Shown: positions 8,822 through 17,831, counted from the stretch's first letter. The stretch: DNA of 64,000 bases from Lachnospiraceae bacterium (GCA_024690605.1 JAILOV010000027.1:49037-113036); one strand, 5' to 3'. Made by a program: numbers and translations. Notes: a model not told the origin generated them from the letters alone.

Positions 8822-9319
8822 ATGAGCACAGAAGCGAAAAAACTTGTGATCGTATCCGATACACACGGCTATGACCGGCTGATCGATCAGGTGATCGAAC
8901 GGGAATCTCCTTTTGATTATCTGATCCACTGCGGCGACGCGGAGACGGGGCTGACCGCCTATGAAGGAGAGGAGCTGCCCTACCGGCTTCTTGCGGTGCG
9001 CGGGAACTGCGACTACGCGGGTGGCCGGCCGGCGGTCCTGGTCGAAAGGATCCTCTTCTACAATGTGCTCGTCACCCACGGGCACAGGGAGAATGTCCGC
9101 TATGGCAACGCAGAGCTGCTGGCTTTCGGGGCGGCCAATCATGCCGATGTCGTGCTGTACGGTCACACGCATGTTCCGGAGATCGTCGAGGAGGACGGCA
9201 TTCTCATCGTCAACCCGGGAAGCCTTGCTTATCCGAAGGGGCCGCAGCGGGTGCCCACCTATGCCGTACTGACACTGACACAGGACTATGACCGCGAGGC
9301 GGTGCTGAAGATCCTGTAG
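8822..9319 (+). CDS. YfcE/MJ0936-family metallophosphoesterase
   Basis: This is a 165-residue calcineurin-like phosphoesterase with every metal-binding motif in order: DTHG (near residue 13), GDAE, GNCD, THGH and GHTH, then NPGS. That is the compact YfcE/MJ0936 type, whose characterised members hydrolyse phosphodiesters, including some model cyclic-nucleotide substrates. Its position between HD-GYP-like enzymes and a nucleotide cyclase fits a role in removing a nucleotide signal, but this is inference. A housekeeping phosphodiesterase is equally possible. I chose ATG 8822 (MSTEAKK) because the frame upstream (from 8780) would overlap the promoter. Confidence 0.85.
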   Translation: MSTEAKKLVIVSDTHGYDRLIDQVIERESPFDYLIHCGDAETGLTAYEGEELPYRLLAVRGNCDYAGGRPAVLVERILFYNVLVTHGHRENVRYGNAELLAFGAANHADVVLYGHTHVPEIVEEDGILIVNPGSLAYPKGPQRVPTYAVLTLTQDYDREAVLKIL

Positions 9320-9332
9320 GGAGGTAACGCCG

Positions 9333-10115
9333 ATGAAACAGATCATCATTGCGACGAGCGATCGTGAGAAGATCGAGAAGGAGATCGGGGAGAACAGGGA
9401 TATCCATGTTTCCTGGTGCGATCTGACGATCGAGGGCATCCAGAGCATCCGTGACCGTTCCAATACGCTGTTCCTGTGCCTACGGGATGAGGACGAGGAC
9501 GAACTGAAGAAGATCGCGCTGTATCTGCGGGATCTGTGCATCGAGGATGAAAAGATCCTGTATCTCTACGGCAACCGCGTCAGTGTCGACCTGATCAGCG
9601 CCCGGGTTCCTTCCCTTTTTGTTCATATGGCTGTCTACATGATGAAGATGCCTTTTTCCCGTCTGCTGGATGATCTGGACACCAGGGAGCAGGAGACGGC
9701 CGAACACCGGCCGACTCTTCTGATCCTCGACGACAACACGGAGTATATTGAAAAACTGCGGGTCATGCTGGATTCCTCCTTCCGTGTCTACGTGAGCCAC
9801 TATGATCTGCATGAAGCGGGTCTGCTCCTGCTGCGCGCCGACATCGTGCTTCTCGGTATGGATGTGGAGCTTTCCATGATCAAGTATATGCAGTTGTTCC
9901 GCGCGCTTGCGAAGAAGATGCGCCAGCCCGGTTTCCACTTCTATTTCCTTACTTCGAGCAAGGAGGACAGGGATCTGATCAATTCGTCCGGCGATCGTGC
10001 CGGCGTCGCGTTTACCAGAGATATGGAGCCCGCGCGCGTCGCGGAATTCCTGAAAAATGTGAATGTACCGGCCGCTCCCGCGGCCTCCGCGATCGAAACG
10101 GATCCCTGGAGTTAA
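9333..10115 (+). CDS. Degenerate receiver-domain (pseudoreceiver) protein
   Basis: The C-terminal half (residues ~130-250) has a receiver-like fold: LLILDDN at strand 1 with the acidic pair present, then a strand reading ADIVLLGMDVEL where the phospho-accepting Asp would be, then FYFLTSS with the usual Thr/Ser. The acceptor position is Gly, and the conserved Lys near the end is replaced by Arg (FTRDME), so phosphorylation looks unlikely. Residues 1-125 may be a second, more diverged receiver-like domain. There is no output domain. A good ribosome site (GGGAGG at 9319-9324) precedes ATG 9333. It is probably a protein-interaction partner for the kinase and regulator that follow. Confidence 0.6.
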   Translation: MKQIIIATSDREKIEKEIGENRDIHVSWCDLTIEGIQSIRDRSNTLFLCLRDEDEDELKKIALYLRDLCIEDEKILYLYGNRVSVDLISARVPSLFVHMAVYMMKMPFSRLLDDLDTREQETAEHRPTLLILDDNTEYIEKLRVMLDSSFRVYVSHYDLHEAGLLLLRADIVLLGMDVELSMIKYMQLFRALAKKMRQPGFHFYFLTSSKEDRDLINSSGDRAGVAFTRDMEPARVAEFLKNVNVPAAPAASAIETDPWS

Positions 10116-10133
10116 TCGACCGCTGACGGCACA

Positions 10134-11348
10134 ATGGCCAGGGGAAGGATCAAAACGGACCGGATGCTCCTGCTGTGGTTTGCCGCCACGGTCGTCTGGA
10201 ATATGCTTTCCCAGATCCTGCACATCTCCTGGCTGGCGACGATCTCCTATATGCTGCTTTGCGTGTTTTGGTTGTGGTCGCTCAGGCGTGAGATCCCCGA
10301 CCGGCGCATCCGCTACCGTCTGGACGCGGGCGGGATCCTGCTGATCCTGCTGTTCGTGCTGCGCACGCTCCGCTACGCTCTGCCCCTGGATCCGGCATGG
10401 GATCATCTCTGCTGGTATGCCTATTACATCCCGATCCTGGGCACGCCGCTGTTATCTCTGTCTCTGAGCCTCATGATCGCGGACCGCAGACCGGAACGGC
10501 ACCGCCGCCTTCTGTGGGTTTTGCGGATCCTGTGGGGACTGCTCGTCGTGTTGGTGCTGACCAACGATCTCCACGCGATGGTGTACCGGGTCTGGGTTGC
10601 GGACGGCAGGCAACACAGCAGTGCCACACCGCTGTACTATGTCTACATCCTCTGGTACATCGGCCTGACGCTTGCCTCCTTTTTGCTGATGCTGTACAAG
10701 TGCAGGATCTCCGCCGCGCGCAGGCTCTGGTGGATCCCTGTTCTGGCGCAGGGCGCCGGCCTGATTCCGTGGTTTGTCTACTATGCTGTCTGTACGGGGG
10801 CAAGTCCCTCGATCGGCGGCATCTCCCTCTACAACATTCAGGAGATCTTTCTGCTTCTCTTTATCGGTCTGTGGGAGAGTTGCCTTCTGATCGGTCTGGT
10901 TCCTTCCTCTTCCCTGATCAGGGAGCGGGCGTGGATCCGGGAGGGGGTCCGGCGGGCTGTCAGCGATGAGCTGACGGAGGTCCGGAAGGTCTTCGGGCGC
11001 ATAAACAGAGAGGCGGACACCTTTCACCGGGATCTGATCCGCCTCGGCTGCCTTGGCGCCTATATCAAGCGTCGCGCCAACCTGGAACTGATCGCGGATG
11101 AGCGCGGCTGTCTGAGCACGACCGAGCTGTCGCTCGCCATCCGGGAATCCTTTGAGTATTATGCGCTCGCCGGCATGTCCGTCGGCTATGAGGAGACAGG
11201 GAACGCGGAGGTTCCCGCGCTTCTCGTGATCTCCGCCTATGAGCTGTTTGAGCGGATCCTGGAGCGGACCGCGGGACGGCGCGGAATGGATCGACCGGGC
11301 GCTGCTGGATCTTCTGGACGCGTCGCTTTCCGTCGGCGAAGAGGATGA
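10134..11348 (+). CDS. Membrane sensor histidine kinase, N-terminal part (frameshifted near 11274)
   Basis: Residues 1-260 contain about seven hydrophobic helices (starting LLLWFAATVVW). The cytoplasmic part resembles a Firmicutes kinase type (FHRDLIRLGCLGAYIKRR, then SLAIRESFEYYALAG and VISAYELFERILERT). After LERTAG at ~11274 the frame turns into Arg/Gly-rich nonsense and stops at 11348, while the + 1 frame continues with ordinary codon use. Removing one G from the GGG near 11272 would join the two as LERTADGAEWID. The gene therefore carries a one-base insertion (real or sequencing error). Its partner is the regulator at 11814. Confidence 0.65.
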   Translation: MARGRIKTDRMLLLWFAATVVWNMLSQILHISWLATISYMLLCVFWLWSLRREIPDRRIRYRLDAGGILLILLFVLRTLRYALPLDPAWDHLCWYAYYIPILGTPLLSLSLSLMIADRRPERHRRLLWVLRILWGLLVVLVLTNDLHAMVYRVWVADGRQHSSATPLYYVYILWYIGLTLASFLLMLYKCRISAARRLWWIPVLAQGAGLIPWFVYYAVCTGASPSIGGISLYNIQEIFLLLFIGLWESCLLIGLVPSSSLIRERAWIREGVRRAVSDELTEVRKVFGRINREADTFHRDLIRLGCLGAYIKRRANLELIADERGCLSTTELSLAIRESFEYYALAGMSVGYEETGNAEVPALLVISAYELFERILERTAGRRGMDRPGAAGSSGRVAFRRRRG

Positions 11349-11817
11349 GACCATGCGATGGGCGCTCACCGCGATGTACCCCGTTGAAAAGAAGCCGATC
11401 CCGCTGGTCAGCATTTCCCTGGACAGGATCGAAGGTGCCTCCGTCGGTCTGTCGGGGATCGCGGGCTTCCTCTCGCTGGAAAAGGAGGCCCTCGGCGTGA
11501 CGATCCGTTTAAGCGGCGTTCTGCCGGAGGCTTCGGCGCTCCGAAAGGTTGCCGACACGGCGATCACGGTCCATATCACCAACATCCGCAAACACACCAC
11601 GGGGAAAACGGCGGTGGTCCGCTCCGAAAGGGAAGGGGCGGAATGGATCCTCACACTGGAAGACGACGGGGAGAGCAAGGCGGGGGAGATCATCGAGACC
11701 GGCGGCCTGAAGAACCTGCGCACGCAGGTGGAGGATCTGGGCGGCCGCATGGAGGTGCGGGGGGATCCGCGCTTTCGACTGGTGATCCGTCTGCCGGAAG
11801 GCGGAGGTGCGACATGA
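11239..11817 (+). CDS. Sensor histidine kinase C-terminal ATPase part
   Basis: Real coding sequence in this frame starts around 11275 (DGAEWIDRALLDLL). The preceding bases in this frame are out-of-frame reading of the upstream part. The C-terminal ~100 residues form a GHKL-type ATPase: an N-box-like TNIRKHT, LEDDGE as the G1 box, and GGLKNLRTQVEDLGG as the G2 region. If the indel is real, translation could restart at ATG 11353, just after the upstream stop, giving a detached ATPase domain. The 3' end overlaps the response regulator by ATGA, implying coupled translation of kinase and regulator. Confidence 0.65.
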   Translation: MSCLSGSWSGPRDGAEWIDRALLDLLDASLSVGEEDETMRWALTAMYPVEKKPIPLVSISLDRIEGASVGLSGIAGFLSLEKEALGVTIRLSGVLPEASALRKVADTAITVHITNIRKHTTGKTAVVRSEREGAEWILTLEDDGESKAGEIIETGGLKNLRTQVEDLGGRMEVRGDPRFRLVIRLPEGGGAT

Positions 11818-12467
11818 GGAAAGCGGGGAAGACCATGGACAGGAAGCGGTATCGCGTGCTCGTTGTGGATGATTTCCTGATGTCCCGTCAGGTGTTTGAG
11901 AACGCCGTCCGGGAATCGGAGGAATTTGAACTGGCGGCGTCCCTTTCCGCCGCGGAGGAAGCTGTGGAATATGCGGCAAAGCACCCGGTGGATCTGGCGG
12001 TCATGGACATCGTGATGCGGGAGGGGATGAACGGTCTGGCCGCGGCCAGAAAGATCCGGGAGTTGTGCCCGGAGACGAAGCTTCTCATCGTGACCTCGAT
12101 GCCCGAGGTTTCCTTTATCAGCAGGGCGAGACAGATCGGGGTGGAAAGCTTCTGGTACAAGGAGGTGCAGGAGCAGCCGATCCTGGATGTCATGCGCCGC
12201 ACGATGGCAGGCGAGTCTGTCTATCCGGACAGCACGCCCGTGGTGAACCTCGGCAACGCGGTCAGCACGGAGTTTACGGAACGGGAGACCGAGGTGCTCA
12301 GAGAACTGGTCGACGGGAGATCCAACAGAGAGATCGCGGAGAAACTCGACATCACCGAGCGCACGGTCAAGATGCACATCGCGAATATGCTGGAAAAGAC
12401 AGGCTTCCGGTCAAGACTGGAGCTCGCTGTCAGAGCCAGGACCGGCGGTCTGGTGATCCCGGACTGA
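11814..12467 (+). CDS. NarL/LuxR-family response regulator
   Basis: The 217-residue protein has a receiver domain at residues ~10-130 with the acidic pair in VVDDF, the phospho-accepting Asp in AVMDIVM, Thr in VTSMPE and Lys in WYKEV. A LuxR-type helix-turn-helix follows at ~150-210 (FTERETEVLRELVDGRSNREIAEKL cut here to its recognisable start FTERETEVL, then ERTVKMHIANML). All active-site residues are present, in contrast with the pseudoreceiver upstream. ATG 11814 overlaps the kinase stop (ATGA) and has GGAGG just upstream; ATG 11835 is an alternative. Likely targets include the adjacent cyclase/FecR promoters, by proximity only. Confidence 0.9.
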   Translation: MRKAGKTMDRKRYRVLVVDDFLMSRQVFENAVRESEEFELAASLSAAEEAVEYAAKHPVDLAVMDIVMREGMNGLAAARKIRELCPETKLLIVTSMPEVSFISRARQIGVESFWYKEVQEQPILDVMRRTMAGESVYPDSTPVVNLGNAVSTEFTERETEVLRELVDGRSNREIAEKLDITERTVKMHIANMLEKTGFRSRLELAVRARTGGLVIPD

Positions 12468-12482
12468 AAGCCCTCCGACCGC

Positions 12483-12511
12483 TTGACGGAGAAGATGGGG
12501 GTTCATATAAT
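12483..12511 (+). promoter_or_regulatory. Strong sigma-A-type promoter for the CHASE2 cyclase
   Basis: TTGACG (12483-12488), a 17-bp spacer and TATAAT (12506-12511) precede the cyclase, whose AAGGAGA ribosome site follows at about 12520. The cyclase therefore has its own transcription start in addition to any read-through from the kinase/regulator genes. Confidence 0.75.
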
Positions 12512-12536
12512 CTGATGGAAAAGGAGACGGAATGAT

Positions 12537-14348
12537 ATGAAGAAAGAGACCAAGGAACTGCTGATCAGGATCCTGACCATGATCCTCGTGCCGGGGCTGT
12601 TTGTGCTGATCGTCTGCCTGCGGCTTCTGGAATCACCGGACGGCGTGGTCTCTGATGCGTTCTATCAGAAAAAGACCGCCACGGACGGGCTGATCACCGT
12701 GGTCGGTATGGACCAGCGCGCCGTCAGCGAACTGGGGCCGATGCCGTGGAACCGCAGTGTCATGGCGGACGCCATCGCCTATCTGAACAGCGACCCGGAC
12801 AACAGGCCTGCCGTGATCGCGATCGACGCACTCTATGTGGGTGCGAGCGCCGATCCGGATGCGGACGCTTATCTGGCGGAGGTCTGTCGGGACGGCGGCA
12901 ATGTCATCGTCGCCGGAGCCGCCTCCTTTGGCAGCAGTCTGGTGGAGAACGGCGATGACTACTCCCTGGATACCCGGGCGGTGCTCGCCTTTGACGAGCC
13001 CTATGAGGAATTGCACGAGGCCGTGACGATCGGACATATCAACGCGATGACGGACGATGACGGCATCATGCGGCACGCGATCCTGCAGTATGAGGTGCCG
13101 GACATCGGCACGGTGCGGTCCTTTTCCCGCGTGATCTATGAGAAATACTGTGCGGCCGTCGGCGAAACACCGCTCCCGGATCCCGAGACCAGCAACGGCT
13201 TCTTTTATATCCCCTATTCGACGGTGGGCGGCGGCTACTATGACAACATCTCGATCATCGATCTGGTGAACTGGGACGTGGATCCCTCGTTTTTTGCGGG
13301 GAAGATCGTGCTGATCGGCCCCTATGCGGCCGGCATGCAGGACGAATACCGCACGTCGATCGACCATGCGGCGCCGACCTACGGAGTGGAGATCCAGGCG
13401 AATCTGGTGGAGGCATTCCGGAAGGGCTTTTTCCCGTCGGAGGTCTCCAATGTCCTGCAATTGGTGATCCTGTTTCTCGTCTGCGCCGCAATGCTCCTGT
13501 TCTTCCGCGACCGGCGCGTCTGGCAGGCACTGGCCGGGTGGGCGGCTGTCTGCGGCCTGTGGCTCCTCATCTGTCTGTTCGCCTACCGCGCGGGACATAT
13601 CCTCCATGTGCTGTGGGTGCCGCTCTTTGTGACGATCCTGTTCGTCGCCTCCGTGGCCGCCAACTACATCCGCGCGCAGCGTGAGAAACGCCGCGTGGAG
13701 AACACCTTTGGACATTATGTGGATCCGGCGGTCATGCAGGAGTTGCTCTCGAAGGGGAGCGACGCGTTGGAACTCGGCGGAAAGCTCTGTGACATCGCGG
13801 TCCTGTTCGTCGATGTCCGCGGTTTCACGACCATGAGTGAGGCTCTGGATCCGCCGACGGTCGTGGAGATCATCAATCGCTATCTGACACTCACCACGGA
13901 GTGCATCATGAAGAATCACGGGACACTGGACAAGTTCGTGGGCGACTGCACGATGGCGTTCTGGAACGCGCCGGTCACGCAGGAGGATCCGGTGTATCTG
14001 GCCTGCTGCGCGGCCATGGATATGGTGGAGGGCTCCAAAGCGGTCGGCGAGGAACTGATGCAGCGGTTCGGGCGCACGGTTTCCTTCGGGATCGGTGTCA
14101 ACTGGGGACCGGCGGTCGTCGGAAACATCGGTGCGCCGCTGCGCATGGACTACACGGCGATCGGCGACACGGTCAACACGGCGGCGAGACTGGAGGCCAA
14201 CGCCCCCGGCGGCACGGTCTATATCTCCCGTGCGGTCGCGGATCTGCTGGGCGACCGGGCAAAGACCACATCGCTCGGCGGCACGATCAAGTTAAAGGGT
14301 AAGGCCGAGGGTTTTGAGATCCTGACACTGGATGAACTGAAGAGATAG
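12537..14348 (+). CDS. CHASE2-domain class III adenylate/guanylate cyclase
   Basis: Residues ~10-28 are a membrane helix, ~30-285 an extracellular CHASE2 sensor domain, ~300-375 three further membrane helices, and ~415-600 a class III cyclase domain. Catalytic residues are visible: metal-binding Asp in FVDVRGF and in GDCTMAF, Lys in LDKFVGD, Asp in MDYTAIGD, and the transition-state Asn and Arg in NTAARLE. The Lys/Asp pair is the adenine-selecting combination, so cAMP is the expected product. Such enzymes are common in proteobacteria and cyanobacteria but unusual in Firmicutes. In other phyla CHASE2 proteins are often encoded beside FecR-domain proteins, as here. The cNMP-binding protein at the window start is a candidate receiver of the signal. 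Confidence 0.92.
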   Translation: MKKETKELLIRILTMILVPGLFVLIVCLRLLESPDGVVSDAFYQKKTATDGLITVVGMDQRAVSELGPMPWNRSVMADAIAYLNSDPDNRPAVIAIDALYVGASADPDADAYLAEVCRDGGNVIVAGAASFGSSLVENGDDYSLDTRAVLAFDEPYEELHEAVTIGHINAMTDDDGIMRHAILQYEVPDIGTVRSFSRVIYEKYCAAVGETPLPDPETSNGFFYIPYSTVGGGYYDNISIIDLVNWDVDPSFFAGKIVLIGPYAAGMQDEYRTSIDHAAPTYGVEIQANLVEAFRKGFFPSEVSNVLQLVILFLVCAAMLLFFRDRRVWQALAGWAAVCGLWLLICLFAYRAGHILHVLWVPLFVTILFVASVAANYIRAQREKRRVENTFGHYVDPAVMQELLSKGSDALELGGKLCDIAVLFVDVRGFTTMSEALDPPTVVEIINRYLTLTTECIMKNHGTLDKFVGDCTMAFWNAPVTQEDPVYLACCAAMDMVEGSKAVGEELMQRFGRTVSFGIGVNWGPAVVGNIGAPLRMDYTAIGDTVNTAARLEANAPGGTVYISRAVADLLGDRAKTTSLGGTIKLKGKAEGFEILTLDELKR

Positions 14349-14378
14349 AGGTTAACGTGGTAAAATGCCGCAAAAACC

Positions 14379-14407
14379 TTGAATATCTCGTGCATAGGTG
14401 ATATTGT
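14379..14407 (+). promoter_or_regulatory. Candidate promoter of the FecR-domain gene
   Basis: TTGAAT (14379-14384), a 17-bp spacer and TATTGT (14402-14407) lie in the 104-bp gap before ATG 14453, whose AGGAGG ribosome site sits at ~14440. The boxes are imperfect. Confidence 0.45.
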
Positions 14408-14452
14408 GGAAATGATATTGTTAAAGAAGCAGAGTCTGACAGGAGGCTTTCT

Positions 14453-15748
14453 ATGAGGGGGCGAAAGGTAATACCGATACTGATGTCGGTTGTTCTGTGC
14501 GGCACGCTGTTCCTGAATCAGAGATGCGATGTCCGGGCAGAGGAGGACACGACGGCTTCGACGATCCGTCTGGCTAAGTCCGAGGGCACGATCAAGGTCA
14601 CCAAGGGCAAAAAGTCGCAGAGCGTGTCTAAAGGCACGCGCCTGCCGTCCGGGTGCAGCATCGTGACCGAAGAGAAGAGCTACGCGTGGCTGAACCTGGA
14701 TGACACCAAGGCACTGAAGCTCGATGAGAAGACCGATGTGCTGATCACCAAGAACGGCGAGAATCTGGATGTCACGCTCAACGAGGGCAAGATCTTCGTC
14801 GATGTGTCCCAGAAACTGAAACCCACGGAGAATTATCACATCCGCACGGCCGATTCGATCATGGGCATCCGTGGCACGATCGTTGAAGCGGAGCGGGACA
14901 ACAGGATCCAGAGGACGCGGATCACGATGCTTGAGGGCAATTCCGGCTGGCAGGAGGTCTTCGCTGAAGGCAACGGCAGCAATGGCACTTCGGGGGCTGC
15001 GGCGACTCAGCAGCGTGATGCAGGCAGGTTTATCGCCCTGGCCGCCGGATCGACGCTGATCATCTCGGCCGCCACGAATGCCGGTGCTGCGAATAATGCT
15101 TCCGCGGGTGTTGCGGAAAGAGCCGGGGCGACGCTCGCGACTCATCAGATCCAGGTTCGCAGAACAACAACAGCAGATGTTTCCGGTTTTGCTCAGGTGG
15201 AGATCGCCGGCGGTAACGAGGCGGACGCGGGAAGAGAGCGGTTCAGCGAAGGCGGCGGTGCGGATGTGCTTTCGCGCAGGATCTATAACGCAACGAACGG
15301 CGCGCTCGATCTGCGCGGCGAAACGCTGCAGCAGGCAAATGAGGTGCTCCGTGAGGATCAGGCGGTCAATTCGCTCAACGGCACCGCATTTGATGCCGAT
15401 GAATACGCAAGGCGCAACGGTGATGTCGTTGCCAAGGTCGGAACCGGTCGGGATGCGCTTTGGCAGCATTATGTCCAGTTCGGACAGGATGAGAACCGCG
15501 TGACGAGCCAGGAGCAGGAACAGCAAAAGCAGCAGGAACAGCAGGAGAAGGCTAAGACCTATGAGGCCTTCCATCAGGAGCAGGAGAAGCTGATCGAAGA
15601 GGAAAGACTGGCGCAAACCCCGCCGGATACCGGTGATTCCGGTGACGGATGGACGTACTATGAAATGGATGGTATGCAGATGAGAACGAATGGCTCGGTG
15701 ACGCAGATGTATAATCCGGATACCGGTCAGTGGATGAGTGAGTGGTAA
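14453..15748 (+). CDS. Secreted FecR-domain protein with NPDV-like motif and coiled coil
   Basis: A signal peptide (MRGRK, a hydrophobic stretch, then DVRAEED) is followed by a FecR domain at residues ~38-170: TIRLAKSEGTIKV, WLNLDDTKALKLDE and the hallmark YHIRTADSIMGIRGT. Residues ~315-348 (FDADEYARRNGDV...HYVQFGQDENR) resemble the short YxxxNPDV...HYxxxGxxEGR element of some secreted proteins. A Gln/Glu-rich coiled coil follows at ~350-390. It is downstream of the CHASE2 cyclase in the same orientation and ends at a terminator. Inference: an extracytoplasmic partner of the CHASE2 sensor or of the FecR protein at 1076. No sigma factor is nearby. Confidence 0.8.
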   Translation: MRGRKVIPILMSVVLCGTLFLNQRCDVRAEEDTTASTIRLAKSEGTIKVTKGKKSQSVSKGTRLPSGCSIVTEEKSYAWLNLDDTKALKLDEKTDVLITKNGENLDVTLNEGKIFVDVSQKLKPTENYHIRTADSIMGIRGTIVEAERDNRIQRTRITMLEGNSGWQEVFAEGNGSNGTSGAAATQQRDAGRFIALAAGSTLIISAATNAGAANNASAGVAERAGATLATHQIQVRRTTTADVSGFAQVEIAGGNEADAGRERFSEGGGADVLSRRIYNATNGALDLRGETLQQANEVLREDQAVNSLNGTAFDADEYARRNGDVVAKVGTGRDALWQHYVQFGQDENRVTSQEQEQQKQQEQQEKAKTYEAFHQEQEKLIEEERLAQTPPDTGDSGDGWTYYEMDGMQMRTNGSVTQMYNPDTGQWMSEW

Positions 15749-15806
15749 TTATTTTACGTAACCCCAGCACCTCAAATGGCTCTGAGTCGATATTGAGTAA
15801 CACAAC

Positions 15807-15837
15807 GCCCCGCAGGAATTTCCTGCGGGGCATCTTT
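15807..15837 (+). terminator. Intrinsic terminator after the signalling island
   Basis: A perfect 11-bp stem (15807-15817 with 15821-15831, loop ATT) is followed by ATCTTTTTG. It ends the + strand transcript and lies between the convergent FecR gene and typA. It may act weakly in the other direction. Confidence 0.85.
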
Positions 15838-15869
15838 TTGCCTTTTTGAAGCTTTGTACCGGCCAGGGA

Positions 15870-17726
15870 TCAGTTCCCTGCCGCCTCCGCCCGCTGCTTC
15901 GCCGCGATGTTCGCCCGCTTTCTCGCCGTCGGATCCAGGATCCGCTTGCGGATGCGCAGCGTCTCGGGCGTGACCTCCAAAAGCTCATCCGTGTCGATAA
16001 ACTCGATGCACTGCTCCAGGCTCATCACCCGGGGCGGCACGAGACGCAGCGCCTCGTCCGAGGAAGAGGTGCGCGTGTTGGTCAGGTGCTTGGTCTTGCA
16101 CACATTGACTTCAATATCTTCGTTGCGGGAGCTCGCGCCGATGACCATGCCGGAATAGACTTTGGTGCCCGGTCCGATGAACAGCGCACCGCGCTCCTGC
16201 GCGTTGAACAGACCATAGGTGACCGCCTCCCCGCTCTCGAAGGCGATGAGCGAGCCCTGACTGCGGTAGGCGATATCGCCCTTATAGGGTTCATACCCCT
16301 CAAACACCGTGTTCATGATGCCGTTGCCCTTGGTGTCGGTCATGAAATCGCCGCGGTAGCCGATGAGACCGCGGGACGGGATCTTAAAGGTCAGGCGCGT
16401 GTAGCCGCCGCCGGATTCTCCCATGGAGACAAGCTCACCCTTGCGCATGCCGAGCTTTTGGATGACATTGCCCGAGAATTCCTCCGGCACGTCGATGACG
16501 CAGGTCTCCATCGGTTCCAGCTTCTTGCCATTCTCATCTTCCTTATAGATGACCTCGGCCTTGCTCACCGCGAATTCATAGCCCTCGCGGCGCATGTTCT
16601 CGATGAGGACCGACAGATGCAGTTCACCGCGCCCCGACACCTTAAAGGTCTCGGTGGTCTCCGTGTCCTCCACCCGGAGCGACACATCGGTGTTGAGCTC
16701 CCGGTACAGGCGGTCACGCAGATGTCTGCTGGTCACATATTTCCCTTCCTGACCCGCCAGCGGCGAGTCGTTCACGATGAAATTCATGGAGATCGTGGGC
16801 TCCGAGATCTTCTGGAAGGGGATTGGTTTCGGCGCGTCCGGTGAGCAGAGCGTGTCACCGATGCGGATCTCGTCGATGCCGGAGATGGCGACGATGGAAC
16901 CGATGCCGGCCTCCTGCACCTCTACCTTGTTCAGGCCCTCAAATTCATAGAGCTTGCTCACGCGGGTCTTCACGAGCTTGGATTCGTCATGATGATTGAC
17001 GATGACGACATCCTGACCAACCCGGAGCGAACCGTTGTCGATCTTGCCGACGCCGATGCGACCCACATATTCGTTGTAATCGATGGTGGAGATCAGCATC
17101 TGCGTGCCGGCCTCCGGATCGCCCACCGGGGCGGGGATGTAGTTGATGATCGTGTCCAGGAGCGGCTGCAGGTCCGTTCCCGCTTCCTCGGGATCCATGG
17201 ACGAGGTGCCGGCCTTGGCTGAGGCGAAGACGAAGGGGCAGTCGATCTGCTTGTCGTCGGCGCCAAGATCCATCAGGAGTTCCAGCACCTCATCGATGAC
17301 CTCCTTGGGACGGGCCTCGGGCCGGTCAATCTTGTTGACGCACACGATGACCGGGAGGCGCAGCTCCATGGCCTTGCGCAGCACGAATTTGGTCTGGGGC
17401 ATCGGCCCCTCAAAGGCATCGACCACCAGGATGACGCCGTTGACCATCTTGAGGACGCGCTCCACCTCGCCGCCGAAATCCGCGTGGCCGGGCGTGTCGA
17501 TGATGTTGATCTTGATATCCTTATAGGTGATCGCCGTGTTCTTGGACAGAATGGTGATGCCGCGCTCGCGCTCGATATCGTTGGAATCCATGACGCGCTC
17601 GACGACCTCCTGATTCTCGCGGAAGATCCCGCTCTGCCGGAGCAGTCCGTCAACAAGCGTCGTCTTGCCGTGATCGACATGCGCGATGATGGCGACATTG
17701 CGGACATCGTTTCTCGTCTGTTTCAT
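15870..17726 (-). CDS. typA: Ribosome-associated GTPase TypA/BipA
   Basis: The 618-residue protein is a full-length translational GTPase: AHVDHGKTT (P-loop) at residues ~15-23, ERGITI as switch I, DTPGHADF and NKIDRPEAR. The domain order G, II, III and V and the C-terminal TypA-specific domain ([24 protein letters not shown]) follow. TypA binds the ribosome and aids 50S assembly and growth under stress, especially in the cold. A GAGGAAG ribosome site lies just upstream of the ATG, and a good promoter at 17774-17802 suggests a single-gene transcript. Confidence 0.97.
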   Translation of the reverse strand: MKQTRNDVRNVAIIAHVDHGKTTLVDGLLRQSGIFRENQEVVERVMDSNDIERERGITILSKNTAITYKDIKINIIDTPGHADFGGEVERVLKMVNGVILVVDAFEGPMPQTKFVLRKAMELRLPVIVCVNKIDRPEARPKEVIDEVLELLMDLGADDKQIDCPFVFASAKAGTSSMDPEEAGTDLQPLLDTIINYIPAPVGDPEAGTQMLISTIDYNEYVGRIGVGKIDNGSLRVGQDVVIVNHHDESKLVKTRVSKLYEFEGLNKVEVQEAGIGSIVAISGIDEIRIGDTLCSPDAPKPIPFQKISEPTISMNFIVNDSPLAGQEGKYVTSRHLRDRLYRELNTDVSLRVEDTETTETFKVSGRGELHLSVLIENMRREGYEFAVSKAEVIYKEDENGKKLEPMETCVIDVPEEFSGNVIQKLGMRKGELVSMGESGGGYTRLTFKIPSRGLIGYRGDFMTDTKGNGIMNTVFEGYEPYKGDIAYRSQGSLIAFESGEAVTYGLFNAQERGALFIGPGTKVYSGMVIGASSRNEDIEVNVCKTKHLTNTRTSSSDEALRLVPPRVMSLEQCIEFIDTDELLEVTPETLRIRKRILDPTARKRANIAAKQRAEAAGN

Positions 17727-17773
17727 TTTCTTCCTCTTTTCTTTATCTTCCTAATAATGGTTGACCGGGAAAC

Positions 17774-17802
17774 AGAATACAACCGGACGGAGATTCTGTC
17801 AA
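17774..17802 (-). promoter_or_regulatory. Promoter of typA
   Basis: Read on the - strand: TTGACA (17802-17797), a 17-bp spacer and TATTCT (17779-17774), about 50 bases before the typA start codon. Confidence 0.7.
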
Positions 17803-17831
17803 ACGAAATATGGTGATAAAAGAAGGATATT

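Noticed and set aside
10452..12377. Long - strand open frame (641 codons) opposite kinase and regulator
   Set aside because: Shadow of the + strand two-component genes, low-complexity translation and no ribosome site.
17727..17831. Manganese riboswitch (yybP-ykoY) linked to mntP
   Set aside because: This gap is downstream of mntP on the - strand, and the mntP start overlaps the upstream gene, leaving no leader.
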